DNA of 64,000 nucleotides. It comes from Hymenoscyphus infarciens. Lineage: Eukaryota > Ascomycota > Leotiomycetes > Helotiales > Helotiaceae. Shown here piece by piece: positions 49,629 through 61,906 of the stretch. A model generated the notes under the pieces. The model did no database searches. It was given only the letters and a program-made list of their open reading frames with translations, and was not told where the DNA came from. The DNA is taken from the NCBI GenBank assembly GCA_001414345.1, contig LLCB01000232.1, positions 31,423-95,422 of the forward strand, given 5' to 3'. Every line of letters begins with the position of its first letter. Within the stretch, counting starts at the first letter, position 1. The position numbers and the translations under genes are program-made.

Positions 49629-51255
49629 ATGCCTCCAAAAGCTAAATCCGCCATTGCGAAACCAGCAGCTACCCACCTCCCTCATGGCTATGAGTTTGGA
49701 GGACCGTAAGCTTGCCCCCCCCCTCGGCTCCTGTCTAGTCCTTTGCTACTGTCTAGTCCTTTGCTAACTTTCACGATAGAATCGGCGCCTTCCTGATCTC
49801 CTCCTTCCTCCCCGTACTCTGCTATGCCTTTACACTTCTGTGCAACGATATTTCTGGATGCCCGGTACCCTCCGTCCTCTCCCCTTCGACCTTGACAATC
49901 GAGAACCTCAAACGAGATGTTGGATGGCCTGCGAATGGTTTCTGGGGGTTGGCAAGCTGGGATGTATCTGCAAAGGTCTTGGGATACTACTTTTTCTCCT
50001 TGGTCCTTCACCGGGTTCTACCAGGAGAAGAGGTTGAAGGTGTTGCACTTGCTTCGGGCGGGAAGCTAAAGTACAAATTCAACAGTACGCTACTCTCTTC
50101 GCATGCGCAGGGAATAAATACTAATTGATAACAGCTTGGTCTTCCTCCATGTTCACCTTGGCAATTTTGGCAGCCGGAACCGCTGCCCAAGGAGCCGAAT
50201 TCCCTGTTTGGACCTTCATCTACGACAACTATGTCCAAATCATCACCGCAAACATGATAATCGCATACTCCCTCGCAACATTCGTCTATGTCAGAAGCTT
50301 CAGCGTCAAGCCAGGAAATCCCGAATTACGAGAGCTTGCATTGGGCGGACAATCCGGCAACATGATTTACGATTGGTATATCGGACGAGAGCTCAACCCT
50401 CGTGTTACAATTCCTTTGATTGGGGAAATTGATATCAAAGAGTTTGCCGAGCTGCGTCCAGGTATGCTGGGCTGGATCATTTTGAACCTGACTTCGGTCG
50501 CACACCAATACAAGACATATGGTTATGTCACTGATAGTATTGCACTCATCACTATCTTCCATGCGGTTTATGTGATAGATGCTTGGTGGATGGAGAATGC
50601 ACTTCTTACCACGATGGATATTACCACCGATGGATTCGGCTTCATGCTTGCGTTTGGCGATCTCGTGTGGTTGCCATTCATCTACTCTACCCAGACTCGG
50701 TATCTATCTGTCTACCCACACTCTCTCGGGTTGGTTGGTACTATCCCCATATTGGCCATTGTTGGCACTGGTTACTACATCTTTCGCAGCGCCAACAACG
50801 AAAAGAATCGATTCCGAACCAACCCCGACGATCCTCGTGTCGCACATCTCAAGTATATCGAGACTGCATCCGGTTCCAAACTTTTGGTTTCCGGATGGTG
50901 GGGAACAGCTCGACATATCAACTATTTTGGAGACTGGATTCAAGCTTTTGCATACTGCATGCCTACAGGCCTTGCAGGATACATTGTCCAGCATAGCTCC
51001 ATTGCCCCTGGTTCCGGTACTTCCTTGGCGGATGGTTCATTCGTCTATACTGGTCCAACTTCATATACTGAAGTCTTTCAAGGTGCTGCGAAGGGATGGG
51101 GTATGATATTCACCTACTTCTATCTCATCTACTTTGCTATTCTACTAGTTCATCGTGAGAATAGAGATGAGGAAAAGTGTATCCGGAAGTATGGGGAGGA
51201 TTGGAAGAAGTACACTAAAGCTGTTCCGTATCATATTATTCCATATGTTTACTAG
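49629..51255 (+). CDS. ERG24: C-14 sterol reductase (ergosterol pathway)
   Basis: Three exons (49629-49705, 49780-50084, 50135-51255; introns 74 and 50 bp) encode 500 aa. The enzyme reduces the C14-C15 double bond of 4,4-dimethylcholesta-8,14,24-trienol using NADPH in the ER membrane; it is a target of morpholine fungicides. Evidence: HGYEFGGP at the first exon junction, GNMIYDWYIGRELNPR near residue 215, WMENALLTTMDITTDGFGFML, the reductase signature LLVSGWWGTARHINYFGDW (~377-395) and the C-terminal HRENRDEEKCIRKYG and PYHIIPYVY. Several hydrophobic helices lie between. Length and ends are normal. Neighbour ATG27 is transcribed divergently. Confidence 0.96.
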
Positions 51256-52949
51256 ACTTCGTTCTCGAGGCAAATGGAAGGGATAGATGGGGAGTTTATG
51301 GCGGATGGGAATTTATTAGGGAAACACTATTCTGTCCTCAACGTTGATGTGTACAATATTTTGATATCATGGTATGGCACGCGGGATTTTGGTTAGGGTT
51401 TTCGCAGCTCGAGGCTGTACACAAATAATGAAGGATGCAACCATGGACTTTCCCAGGACCCGACTCTTCTATTATGCTCCATGGTGTTTACCAGACAATC
51501 AAAAGTGCCTAGAACTCATTGACTACCTTATGTCTTATAGATTTCGCCATACAACAAAAGCGGCAGTGCATACATATCTTTCGTTTGTTCCAACTTTTTA
51601 GGATAATTCAAATAGAAGCCATCACAATATTATCCCAGACGCTTGGAAGACTCGCTTTCATTTATGCCAGATACTAGGTGATATTCCACGAGAGTTGGCC
51701 CTGTCGTCGCTCTTTCTTGTCTCCATATGTAAGCCTCTCGAATTAGTTTGGAGTGAGTGAATTGTTCATCATGGACGGGATGACAGCTGTGTTACCCCAG
51801 CTTTTGTTTTTCCCCGCATTTCTTTTTCTTGTTCGGGGCGGGGCGGTAATTAATTCACCTGGTCGGTCACCTTGATCATTACTTCCCCCCTCCATAAATA
51901 AATTTCAAACCTGAACCTTCTTATTTCGGTGCAACACCCGCACGATTTTAAGGTTCCTAGCTGTCAAAAATAACATTTAATTAAGGGGAGAGGGGGGGGA
52001 GGGGGAGTACTTATCTAGGGGGCTTCGCCCGCTGCTACTGCACGAGTCTGGGAATGTCGGGGAAAGAGGGTTTCTTTTGCTTACCTTACCTACTCTGTTA
52101 TTTGCTTTGAGAGTTTGGGGATGCGGATTCCAGGTTGTGGCTTGTAGCTTGTTTTCCTCGTATTTGGCGGATGGATGACGTCTATGATGTTGAACGGGTG
52201 GGGAGAGGCCAGGGAGGGGGTTGTACCTACCTAGTTAGCTTCCTAGCTTCCTCTTCTGGGAAGGTTTGACGGGAATTAATTTAATTGTAAGCACTGTTTT
52301 TTTTTGGGGAGAGAGATGGAATGGCGGGAGCTAGAAAATTGTTGGTTATGTATGACGAGGGATACTTTGTGTAGCTCGTACTTGCTTGTAGTTGCCTGGG
52401 AGTTAATACGGATGTTTGTCCCGGGGATTTTCTGAGATGGATCATCACCGGCCCAAGTACCTACTTGAAAAATCACGATCCTCGAGATTAGTCCTTAGAT
52501 TAATATCTTTCTCACCATACTCCCAATTCCTGACACTTTTCGCACAGCATACTAGTACAAAACCTGGAAAGTTCTTTGTGCTCCCCACGTACCTTCCGTT
52601 CCCATCAAGGTCTGTGGATCGGTCGCGGTTGCCATGCAGAATAGCGTTTGCATCACCAAGTAAACAGGCCCATCCATTCACCAACACCTTTTCCCCCCAG
52701 CCTCCAATTCCGGTTGGTCCAGTGGATTAGTCCAGGTGGCGTGGTTTAAATAACTTTACTTACAACCTGAAACAAGTCTTTAATTAAACAAACAACCCGC
52801 TCCCTCTCCCTCGATATTTTGGTACTCAATCCAGGGTATCTTATCTACATTGCTCCACCACCCTTTTACCCCGCCGTTACACGAACCGACCGATCTCTCT
52901 CTTCTTTGCCTGAACACGCAAACGAGAAAGCACTACATTCCAACCCCGC
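51256..52949. other. intergenic region, no supported gene
   Basis: About 1.7 kb between ERG24 and the beta-glucosidase gene. A G-rich tract (GGGGAGAGGGGGGG type, 51985-52006) could fold as a quadruplex. Minor open frames look random. The last part is CT-rich before the ATG. Confidence 0.5.
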
Positions 52950-55900
52950 ATGTCCACAATGATGGGTCTTCTTTCCCTCGTGGTTTTGGCCTTTTTGGGG
53001 CTGCGTGTTGCTGCTCAGAATGGGGGTGGGAATCTGGCTTACTCGCCGCCTTTCTATCCCAGTCCTTGGATGAAGAGTACGGGGGAGTGGAGTGCTGCTT
53101 ATGAGAAGGCAAAGGAGTTTGTGGGACAGCTTACTTTGCTGGAGAAGGTTAATATCACTACTGGTATGTTTCTTTTTTTTTATCGGTTTCATATTCATTG
53201 GGAGCAGTTTTGAGGAAATCCGAGAGGTTGAGGGTTCTCAGCGTCTTGTCTTTTCGCTGTGGTTACTTAGAATACATTCCTCTCATACTCAACCCCCATA
53301 CCCCCTCATTACAACCTTCTTCCACACAATCCATGCTAACCCTCTTATCCATCTCCTTTTTTCACATCTTCAATTCACTAACCAACTTTTTTCAATATTA
53401 TAGGCGTAGGCTGGGAGGGCGAATCATGTGTCGGAAATGTCGGTTCAGTCCCACGTCTCGGTCTTCGATCGCTATGTTTGCAAGATTCCCCCGTTGGTCT
53501 GCGTTTCACAGATTACAACTCGGTCTTTTCTTCTGGACAAACTGTTGCGGCGACTTTTGATCGAGGCTTGCTTTATGCGAGAGGTTATGCTATGGGGAGT
53601 GAGATGAGAGATAAGGTGAGACTTATTCTCCATTGATTAGGAGTGGGAGGTGATTAGGAGTTGAGGCATGAGTTGAGGCATTCGTTCGGCTGACAACAAT
53701 TTTTAGGGTGTTACTGTTCAACTTGGTCCTGTCGCTGGTCCTATCGGCCGTGCTCCCGCTGGTGGCCGAAATTGGGAAGGCTTTTCTCCGGATCCTTATT
53801 TGAGTAAGTCATGAGTATTGGAGAGCTAAAACAAGGCGGTTTCTAACCTGCATTAGCTGGCGTTGGTATGGCTGAGACAGTCAAAGGAATTCAAGATGCG
53901 GGGGTTATTGCCTGTGCGAAGCATTTTGTTGCTAATGAGCAGGTAAGATCTTAGTCTTCGCCCATCGCTTTCTTCTTTCGATTTCCGTTTATTCTCAATG
54001 ACTAACTCATTCTCAGGAACATTTCCGACAAGCTGGTGAAGCAAAAGGTTATGGCTTCAATATCACCGAGTCCATCTCATCAAATGTCGACGATGTCACC
54101 ATGCACGAGCTTTACATGTGGCCATTTGCAGATGCCATCAAGGCTGGTGTTGGCAGTATCATGTGCTCGTACAATCAAGTCAACAACTCATACGGATGTC
54201 AAAACTCCAAGTTGCTCAATAACTTATTGAAGGATGAGTTGGGATTCCAAGGTTTTGTCATGAGTGATTGGCAAGCTCAACATACGGGTGCTGCTTCTGC
54301 TGCTGCCGGTCTTGGTGAGTTTTCTACCTCTTAGGGATTTCCGTGACTCGGAAAAACTGACTCTTTACTAGATATGACTATGCCTGGCGATACGTCCTTC
54401 AACACCGGCTTCAGCTACTGGGGAACTAACTTGACTCTTGCGGTATTGAACGGAACTGTCACTCAAGCTCGTCTCGATGATATGGTCATGAGAATCATGA
54501 CACCTTATTTCCACGTCGGACTGACCTTGAACGAACCTCCGATCAATTTCAACTCGTGGACTGCCGACACAATTGGTCCACTTCATGCTTCGGTGGGCGC
54601 CAACATCCAGCAAGTCAATTTCCACGTTGATGTTCGTCGAGACCACGATATCCTCATCCGTAACATTGGGGCTCGAGCAACTGTACTTCTCAAGAATATC
54701 AACAATGCCCTACCTCTCAAGAAGCCCAAGTTCCTCGCTGTCATTGGAGAGGATGCTGGACCGAATCAGTGGGGCCCTAACGGCTGTCCAGATCATGGTT
54801 GTGACAATGGTACTTTAGGCATGGCTTGGGGTTCAGGAACTGCCAACTTTCCTTATTTAGTCACACCTGATCAGGCATTGCAAGCTCAGGCGCTTTCGGA
54901 TAAGACGCGATACGAAAGTATCTTTGACAACTACGCCGACCAACAGATTCAAGCTTTGGCCTCGCAAGCAAATGTCACCGCCATAGTTTTTGTCAATGCA
55001 GACTCCGGAGAAGGATACATTAGTTACGACGGCAATGAGGGCGACCGAAATAACCTCACACTCTGGCACTCTGGCGATGCTCTTGTCAAGAATGTTTCTT
55101 CTGTTTGCCCGAACACAATTGTTGTCATTCATTCAACTGGACCTACTATTCTGGAATGGCATGACAATCCAAACATTACTGCCATTCTTTGGGCTGGTGT
55201 TCCAGGTCAAGAGAGTGGAAACAGCATTACGGACATTCTCTACGGTAAAATCAATCCAGCTGGTCGATCACCTTTCACATGGGCCCCAACTCGAGAAAGT
55301 TATGGTGCCGATGTCATGTATGTACCCAACAATGGGAATGATGCGCCACAAGACGATTTCAAGGAAGGGGTGTTCATCGATTACCGAGCACTTGACCGAA
55401 CAAATACCACACCAATTTACGCTTTTGGTCATGGATTATCGTACACAACGTTCTCTTACACGAACTTGACGATTACACCAGCAACACCAGGGCCATACAC
55501 TCCAACGACCGGTGTGACAGACCCTGCTCCTACCTTTGGCAGCTTCTCCAAGGATACCAAGGACTACTTGTTCCCAAATGCTAGCTTCCCGCATGTCTGG
55601 CAGTACATCTACCCATATCTCAACAGCAGTGATGCTCGTGCCGCATCTGCGGACCCGGACTATGGTCAAACGGCTGAGAAGTTCCTGCCACCAAATGCTT
55701 TCTCCACTTCCGCACAACCTCGACTTGCAGCCAGTGGCGGACCCGGAGGTAACCCACAACTCTGGGATGTCATGTACACTGTTACGGCAACAATCACTAA
55801 TACCGGTGGCCTTAACGGTGAAGAAGTTCCTCAGCTTTACGTCAGTCTCGGTGGTGCCAATGACCCCAAGGTTGTGTTGCGAGGATTTGATAGATTGAGT

Positions 55901-56068
55901 ATTGATTGTGGCAAGAGTACTACCTTCTCAGCTAACCTTCTACGTCGGGACTTGAGTAATTGGGATCCAGTTCAGCAGAATTGGGTCATTACTGATGCGC
56001 CTAAGACTGTTTATGTTGGTCCTAGTAGTAGAAATTTGCCTTTGAGTGGCAAGCTTGGTGGGAAGTAA
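52950..56068 (+). CDS. secreted GH3 beta-glucosidase
   Basis: Six exons (52950-53163, 53404-53615, 53707-53803, 53857-53942, 54017-54314, 54372-56068) give 867 aa. It hydrolyses cellobiose and other beta-glucosides outside the cell. A signal peptide is clear ([18 protein letters not shown]). GH3 features: [64 protein letters not shown], the nucleophile region [13 protein letters not shown] with Asp near residue 287, then MTMPGDTSF, the second alpha/beta domain ([22 protein letters not shown]), and the C-terminal fibronectin-like domain ending in [12 protein letters not shown]. Length is typical of secreted fungal GH3 enzymes. Intron 1 (240 bp) is longer than its neighbours (53-91 bp). A start four codons downstream is also possible. 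Confidence 0.95.
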
Positions 56069-56331
56069 CTGGGTAGGAGGTAATTTTGCTTTTTGTTGGA
56101 AAAGCGGGTTTTGTTTTGGGGGAGGGTTAATGACTTATGAGTATTAAACCAAGGATGAGGAATGGACTTTGCTTGATGCATGTCGATAATTGATATTTGG
56201 AGCGGGTGCGTACATACATACGTACATACGGTGCTTGCCATGGATAGGACGGGGATAATAACAAGCAATTGTGAAAACTTTTTGCATGCTCTAGGTTTTC
56301 TTTGTGTGAGATTTTTCGAAGAGGGATGCTA

Positions 56332-57117
56332 GGGGGCGTCCCGTATATACCAAAAGCCGGAATCGACTAAATCGCAAATCGCAAATCGCAAATCGCAAAT
56401 AGCAAATTACAAAAGTTAAGAGATATAGCAAATCTTTAACTATATTATCCTATTCTCTTACTCTCTTACACTCTTACACTCTTACACTCTTGCACTCTTA
56501 CACTCTTGCACTCTTACACTCTTACACTCTTGTACTCTTGCACTCTTACACTCTTGTACTCTTGCACTCTTGCTCTCTTGCTCTCTTGCTCTCTTATCCT
56601 ATTCTTCTATATACTACGTATACTAAGAGAGTGTAGGAGAGAGTGGGAGAGGTAGGTAAGCAAAAGAGAGTTGGAGGTAAAGAGGTAAGCAAACATTCCG
56701 GGGGAAGGTTTTTCCTAGCGTGGGTAAGGGGAGTTTAAAGCAAACATTCCCCCACTCCTCCCTCTTCTTTTCCCTTCTTTCTCTTTCTTCTCTCTTATTT
56801 ATCTAAAAATAATAGTAAGAATATAATACGAGAGTTAGGTAATAGAGAGTAAGTATACGATAGCGAGGAGGCGATGTTACTACTATATATATAATACTCG
56901 TTCTCTCTTACTATCCTCTGATTAATTGCTATAGACAGTCTTAATATAGAGAGGGGGGGAGGGGGGAGAAGAAGAGAGAAGGGGGGTGAGAGAACTTAAA
57001 TTAAAAAGATATTATATTTTATAGTTATAAAAAGTACGATTTACGATTTGCGATTTACGATTTGCGATTTACGATTTGCGATTTAGTCGTTTCCGACTTT
57101 TGGTACATACGGGATGC
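56332..57117. mobile_element. ~786-bp MITE with inverted ends carrying AAATCGC repeats
   Basis: The left end (TCCCGTATATACCAAAAG, then CGACTAAATCGC and tandem AAATCGC units) is mirrored on the right (reverse complement TCCCGTATGTACCAAAAG, then CGACTAAATCGC and further AAATCGY units). The match runs over about 80 bp. TA occurs just outside both ends (56330-56331, 57120-57121), with a 2-bp offset in end length. The interior is a CTCTTACA microsatellite and AT-rich sequence with no coding potential. It lies between the 3' end of the beta-glucosidase gene and the 5' end of the GNAT gene. Confidence 0.75.
56454..56596. repeat. microsatellite, 8-bp CTCTTACA-type unit
   Basis: About 18 imperfect copies of CTCTTACA / CTCTTGCA / CTCTTGTA lie inside the MITE. 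The units differ mainly at two positions. Confidence 0.85.
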
Positions 57118-57446
57118 CGTAGATGCACTGGGAGGAGTGTCGACAAAGAAGTATTTTTCTGTGCGAGACTGCCCTTTGATCATTGTGTTTCTGATAAGGT
57201 GCGGACCACGTCCGAGGGACAAAGAGAGGAAAATTTCATCATGATTACTCCACCTTGTAAAATCCAAACACATGAGATGATCTAGGGTCTCATTATATAC
57301 CATTTTATGACGACAGACTCGCATCGTTTGCGTTGTAATGCTCGCGTTCGAAGTTTGGGCCTTGGATGAGAACTTGACGAGAACCACGAGCCAGGAGAGA
57401 AAAGGAGACAGGAAAGAAGGAACTGTAAGAGAACCCCCCAAAAAAG

Positions 57447-58452
57447 ATGTCACACTGGGGAACGGTCGCAGAAAACATCGCAACGAGGAAGAACATTGGG
57501 GTTAGAGTTGGTGGAGCAGGTAGGCACTGTCACTCTTAATTTCCATCTCGCTTAAACCAGTTTCCTGCCTCTTCGTCGCTTCATCCCTCAACCCTGTTCT
57601 ATCCCTCGCACAATTAACACCACAGAAATAGAACTCATTCCCCAAACCTCCCATATCCTCGCCCACTCTTTCCTCCAGAACCCCATTCTGACTTATATCC
57701 TCGCCCCGAATTTTCCCTCGCTCGACGCCCGAAAGGCGTTCCTACCGCGATACTTCAGAGTCCTCTGTCGTGCCGCATCGCTCAATTCGGGAATCTTCCT
57801 TATTGCGGGCGAGGAAGAGCGAGGGCGAGGGCGAGGAACGAAAGACGAGAAAGAAATTCAACCCGAAGCAGCGGCGCTCCTGCTCCTCCCTGGGTCGCAC
57901 ATCGATAGCACGCCCACGCTTTGGAAAAGCGGCTTTGTGGGTTTGATGTGGGATCTCGGAGTCAAAGGGTTATGGCGGATGAATTCCGTGCAAGGAAGTG
58001 TGGGGGGTATGGTGAGGGGTGCGGTGGAGAATGACCCTTACGCTTCTGATTCCGATACTGCGCCCCGTAACCCTTTTCTTGCACGGCCGAAGAGTGGGCT
58101 GGTGGTACCGCGTTCGAAGGAGAGGAGGAAGGAGAGGAAGGAGAGGAAGGGTTATTATCATCTTTATCAACTTGGTACTCTGCCCGCGAGTCGGGCTAAA
58201 GGGTTGGGTACTGGGATTCTGGAGTGTATTAAGGAGGTTGTTGAGAGGGAGGGGCGGAGGGAACCGGTTTGGTTGGAGGCTACTAGTGAGGAGGGACGGA
58301 GGGCGTATGAGAGAGCGGGTTGGAGGGTGGTGGGTATTGGGAGGGTGGGGGAGGGGAAGGTTGATGCTCAGGGGTTACCCGAGAAAGAGGGAGAGGGGGT
58401 GAGGATTTGGGGGATGGTTTGGTGGCCCGAGGAGAGGGTTGAACTTGGGTGA
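57447..58452 (+). CDS. GNAT-family N-acetyltransferase
   Basis: Two exons (57447-57519, 57626-58452) with a 106-bp intron (GTAGGC...CACCACAG) give 299 aa. The first exon MSHWGTVAENIAT joins VGGA to EIELIPQTSHI in frame. The acetyl-CoA fold is recognisable: FLPRYFRVLCRAAS and GIFLIAGEEE (early strands), then YYHLYQLGTLPASRAKGLGT, where the LP.SRAKGLGTGIL block is the Q/RxxGxG/A-type CoA loop, and a final EPVWLEATSEEGRRAYERAGWRVVG. Substrate is not predictable. A Lys/Arg/Glu insertion (PRSKERRKERKERKG) precedes the CoA loop. The second half is GA-rich with GGG runs. The first-exon model is the least certain part. Confidence 0.75.
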
Positions 58453-60071
58453 TTGGTTGGGAAAGGTGGTTTGGAGATGTGATTCAAGACTCCTTCATGA
58501 AAATTTGTTTCTGGTTTGTAAATAGTGTTTTTCTCTCTGCGTTTAGGACCATGGACGGAAAGTTGGGCGTATGAAATCACCATGTTTTGATGTTTGCTTG
58601 TCCTCTCACTATAATATCTACTAGAAAGCTCGAGAGAGTGTTTACATTGGTGTGGAAGCTTCCCTACATACCACAAACCTTGGCCTTGATACGAAGAGTT
58701 TTCAAGAGTCCCACAGTACTGGCTTAACCCCCTTTCCCTTTGGTTGCATCCTTGAAAAATTTCAAACGAGCAAGAGGCAGTTTTCTTGCTTTCGAAAGTT
58801 GTCTTATTACCGAACTATTCTTTCGTCGTTAAAATTTTGCACTTTCAAGGGACTTGGTCGTCTCAAAACGAGAGTTGGAGAAAACAAAGCGCGTCGGAAA
58901 TTTGTTTTGCCAGTATAAATTGAAAAAGGCAACTGTTAAAGCATCATGGCCATTATGATGATCCACAACGGTGCTTGTTTTTAATCTCTGCAACTCTACC
59001 GAGAATTGAGATCATGACTCATTGCTATCATTACTAGCTGGTAACTTTTTGCGTTCACTGAACACTGCAGTGTTTCACTTCCCTACTAACTTGAGTCCTG
59101 TTTTCCACTTCTTGACTAGACTACTGGCTATTTGGGTTGGCTCTGCTACCTCAAGACTTGTATCACGTAGATTTGAGTCGATTATGACTTTCCCATTTCC
59201 CATCGCTTTTATAAATCCCTGAATTAATTGCTCGGACTACGTAAATCATTAAAACTTTCAGAGAAACGGAAAGAATACAATTGTCTTACGAACATATCAG
59301 CTTACGAAAGATACGGACCAAGTCTGCGTTACAGAGCAAACACCACTGGTACTAGGAACTCAACGAGAAATTCTCAGCTTACCAGAGAATTGGGAGTTGT
59401 GGAGGAAGGAGAAGTGATAATCTTGCCGTCAAAAGTTTTCTTAATTGCGCTTAATATACTTTACCAAGAGTTGCTCCACGACAGCTTATTTTGATTTAAT
59501 CACCCCAAGGCTTTCCCAATGTAGTCCTATTATATTTTGTATTCAAGCAGTTGAGGGCTGGGCGAGAATTTGTATGTTGATCGAAAGCTTGAGAGTTTAC
59601 TTTGAGACCTAAGTGCCACACGTGTGGTGTTTCTCCTGTACCCTTCTTTCGTACCTCCAAGCTTTACTAATTCGTTTACATTCACTATTCCTGAATCATT
59701 CTAGTTTTTTCCCCCTTTGTATTGACTTGAAAGGGGGGATTTTAAACTTCTCGATTTGAAAGAAAAGAGGAGATTAGCATTATTGTATAGGCCTACCAGT
59801 AACTGAAGATTCAGTTTTGAAACCTTTTATAACGAAGTGTCCTAAGTTTAGGAAATCGTATACAAAGAAAGCACCAAGACCAAAAGAGGATTAGGGAACA
59901 GGGGAATCAAAACTTTCCATGTAGATTCATACAAAGTCTAGTAACGATCTCTCGTTGGTACGCAAACATACATAAGAACACAGCCTCAAGATTTCCCACT
60001 CGATGAAGTTGAATACACTTCGCAGCTAGTCACCATGGGTTCGCGCTCCTCCAAATTTCCGAGTTTTGCTA

Positions 60072-60354
60072 AATCCCCTGACCCTTTTGACTAAATCGCC
60101 TGATCTAACCAAATTAGGACGTTTTGCAGTCTCGAACACTACTAAAGTGCAGAATCATATATCACTAACCCTAATCCCTAGCCCTAACCCACACCCGATC
60201 CCTAACCCTAACTAACCCTAACCTCTAGCCACTAACCCTAACCTTAAAAACCAGGTCACTATCTCTTAGAATAGAGAATTAGTGTTATACGGGCGCGATA
60301 AGAGTGCCTAATCGGGTTAGAGTCAGGCGATTTAGTCAAAAGAGTCAGGGGATT
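60072..60354. mobile_element. ~283-bp inverted-repeat element enclosing telomere-like DNA
   Basis: Left end AATCCCCTGACCCTTTTGAC and right end (reverse complement) AATCCCCTGACTCTTTTGAC match, then both continue TAAATCGCCTGA and CTAACC, about 42 bp in all. TA lies immediately outside each end (60070-60071, 60355-60356). Similarity may extend a little further out (TTTTGC against TTTGGC), so the exact boundary is open. Each end contains the direct repeat CTAAATCSCCTGA twice. Confidence 0.7.
60165..60245. repeat. interstitial degenerate telomere-like repeats (CCCTAA type)
   Basis: At least eight CTAACCC/CCCTAA-like hexamers, some imperfect (CCCTAG, CCCGAT), run in one orientation. CCCTAA/TTAGGG is the usual telomere repeat of filamentous ascomycetes. 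Ordinary sequence on both sides shows this is not the chromosome end. Confidence 0.75.
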
Positions 60355-61029
60355 TAGCCAAAGCCAAATTTCCTCATGATTGTGGATCTGATTAGATAGC
60401 ATGGATCTAACCGAGATAGAAAACCGCATTAATCGTCAGTGTTACATGAGACTTAAGTAGTTTATACAGATTTAGGGGCGGAGGACTGAACAAAGATTTT
60501 CCATTGTTCACGTACTCTAGTTAAAACAACCAACACAATTTCGAGTCAATCTTGGAGGAGAGAAGAGACTGCAGGGAACACGCTTCTGGAAGGGGAGAGA
60601 ACATTTTGTCACGAGTAACTTAGAAGAAAATTATTGCGGATCTATTTTCACACGGTTAATAGCGAGCAAGTGCCAGGTGCCCTTTTCGGGTTTCTAGCTA
60701 TCCCTATTCGTTGTTTTGTATGGGATCCTTAGGCAAAGTGTGCCTGGGTCACTTAAGTCTACACATGGTTCTGCACACAAAGGAAACTTGCAACCTTTGT
60801 GATGATTTTAGACATGTAAAGATAACATATTCAGTCAGTGAGGGGGAGGGGAGGGGGGCGCTAATGCCGTCTCTAAGCGAACGCAAGGGGGACCAACACG
60901 AATCCAACACTTTGCAACAGTCAAGATCTCTCCCCTTTAAGCACTTGCCATAACCAAGTTTCTTTCATACAGCCCCCAAACTGCCTAATTTTCCTCACCA
61001 TCGCAATTCTCTGAAGTCAGCTCTGCAAG

Positions 61030-61807
61030 ATGCAACTAGTCGTTCACCCAGTAGAGCATCAAGACGTGTCCCAATGCATCAGTCCCCGCACCGCAGCCCT
61101 CGGACCCCTCGTTATTGAACGACCACTACCTTATCCGGGTTACGTTAAAGCGCTAGAAGCTTTATTGTATAAAGATCTCGATAATATCCCTCACGTAAAA
61201 CATTTGAAGGTTGTGAACATTGAGGACGAGGGGGAGGTGTTTGCGTGCGCGAAATGGGAGGTTTATGAACATGGGCGTCTGGATCTCAAAAGGTTACGAG
61301 AACCGATGAGGCAAGCGGATAGGGATCTTGATGAGTTTGGGCTTTTGAGAGAGGTTGCACATGAATATTTTTGTCGTTGCAATGGTGAAGCAGGAAAGAA
61401 AGGTCATTTACGTAAGTCTTTGATGATGCTTTCCCGACGATTTCAAGGAACCAGTTTGAAAGCCGAATATACTCAACGGAGGAAGAAACGTTCCCCAAGC
61501 CAACATATGAACTGTCATAGTCTTGACCCTCCTTGTCACAGCTGAGCAACACCGACGGCATGGCGGTGGCAGCCTCGGACTTCCTAGTTAAATGGGGAAC
61601 TGAGATGTCTGAAAAAACCGGTCTCCCGTGCTACCTTCAGGCTTCCAAGCAAGGACTACGTCCCTATCTTCGACACGGTCGAATTTGGTCTTTCGAAATA
61701 TGGATCGAAGGGAGTCTGAAAAAATGACAGAAATGCGACGAGAACCCCAATCAAATTTTGTTGTGAAAACTCATTGTTCAGTGTTCTGTTTGAGAGGATT
61801 GGAATAA
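61030..61807 (+). pseudogene. frameshifted GNAT acetyltransferase
   Basis: The first exon (61030-61411, MQLVVHPVEHQDVSQCI..., with CAKWEVYEHGRLDLKRLREP and EFGLLREVAHEYF) and the splice to 61521 (intron 109 bp) look normal for a fungal GNAT family. The CoA-binding part then begins LLTLLVTAEQHRRHGGG. After that the frame breaks at least three times: near 61585 (before LVKWGTEMSEKTGLPCYLQA), near 61655 (a deletion around the usual RxYExHGF segment, before IFDTVEFGLSKYGSKG) and near 61712 (before EKMTEMRREPQSNF). The breaks are small indels rather than RIP changes. Sequencing error is possible but three independent ones are unlikely. It lies next to degraded transposons. Confidence 0.75.
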
Positions 61808-61906
61808 TTGAAAAAAGATGTTCGAAATCTTCTCCGTGGTGCCGACAAATCTGGCTGATCATTTTGTTGAGTAAGCTGTTCTCTGTCGGGTAAGCCATCA
61901 GAAAAT

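Larger units (their letters stand above)
58453..61029. other. 2.6-kb gene-free region containing a MITE with telomere-like repeats
   Basis: No supported gene. The structured part is 60050-60370. A G-rich tract (GGGGGAGGGGAGGGGGG) lies at 60842-60858. Confidence 0.55.

Noticed and set aside
56454..56596. CRISPR-like spacing of short repeats
   Set aside because: It is a simple 8-bp microsatellite without spacers, in a eukaryotic genome.
60165..60245. Chromosome end
   Set aside because: Ordinary sequence and further elements continue on both sides, so the telomere-like repeats are interstitial.
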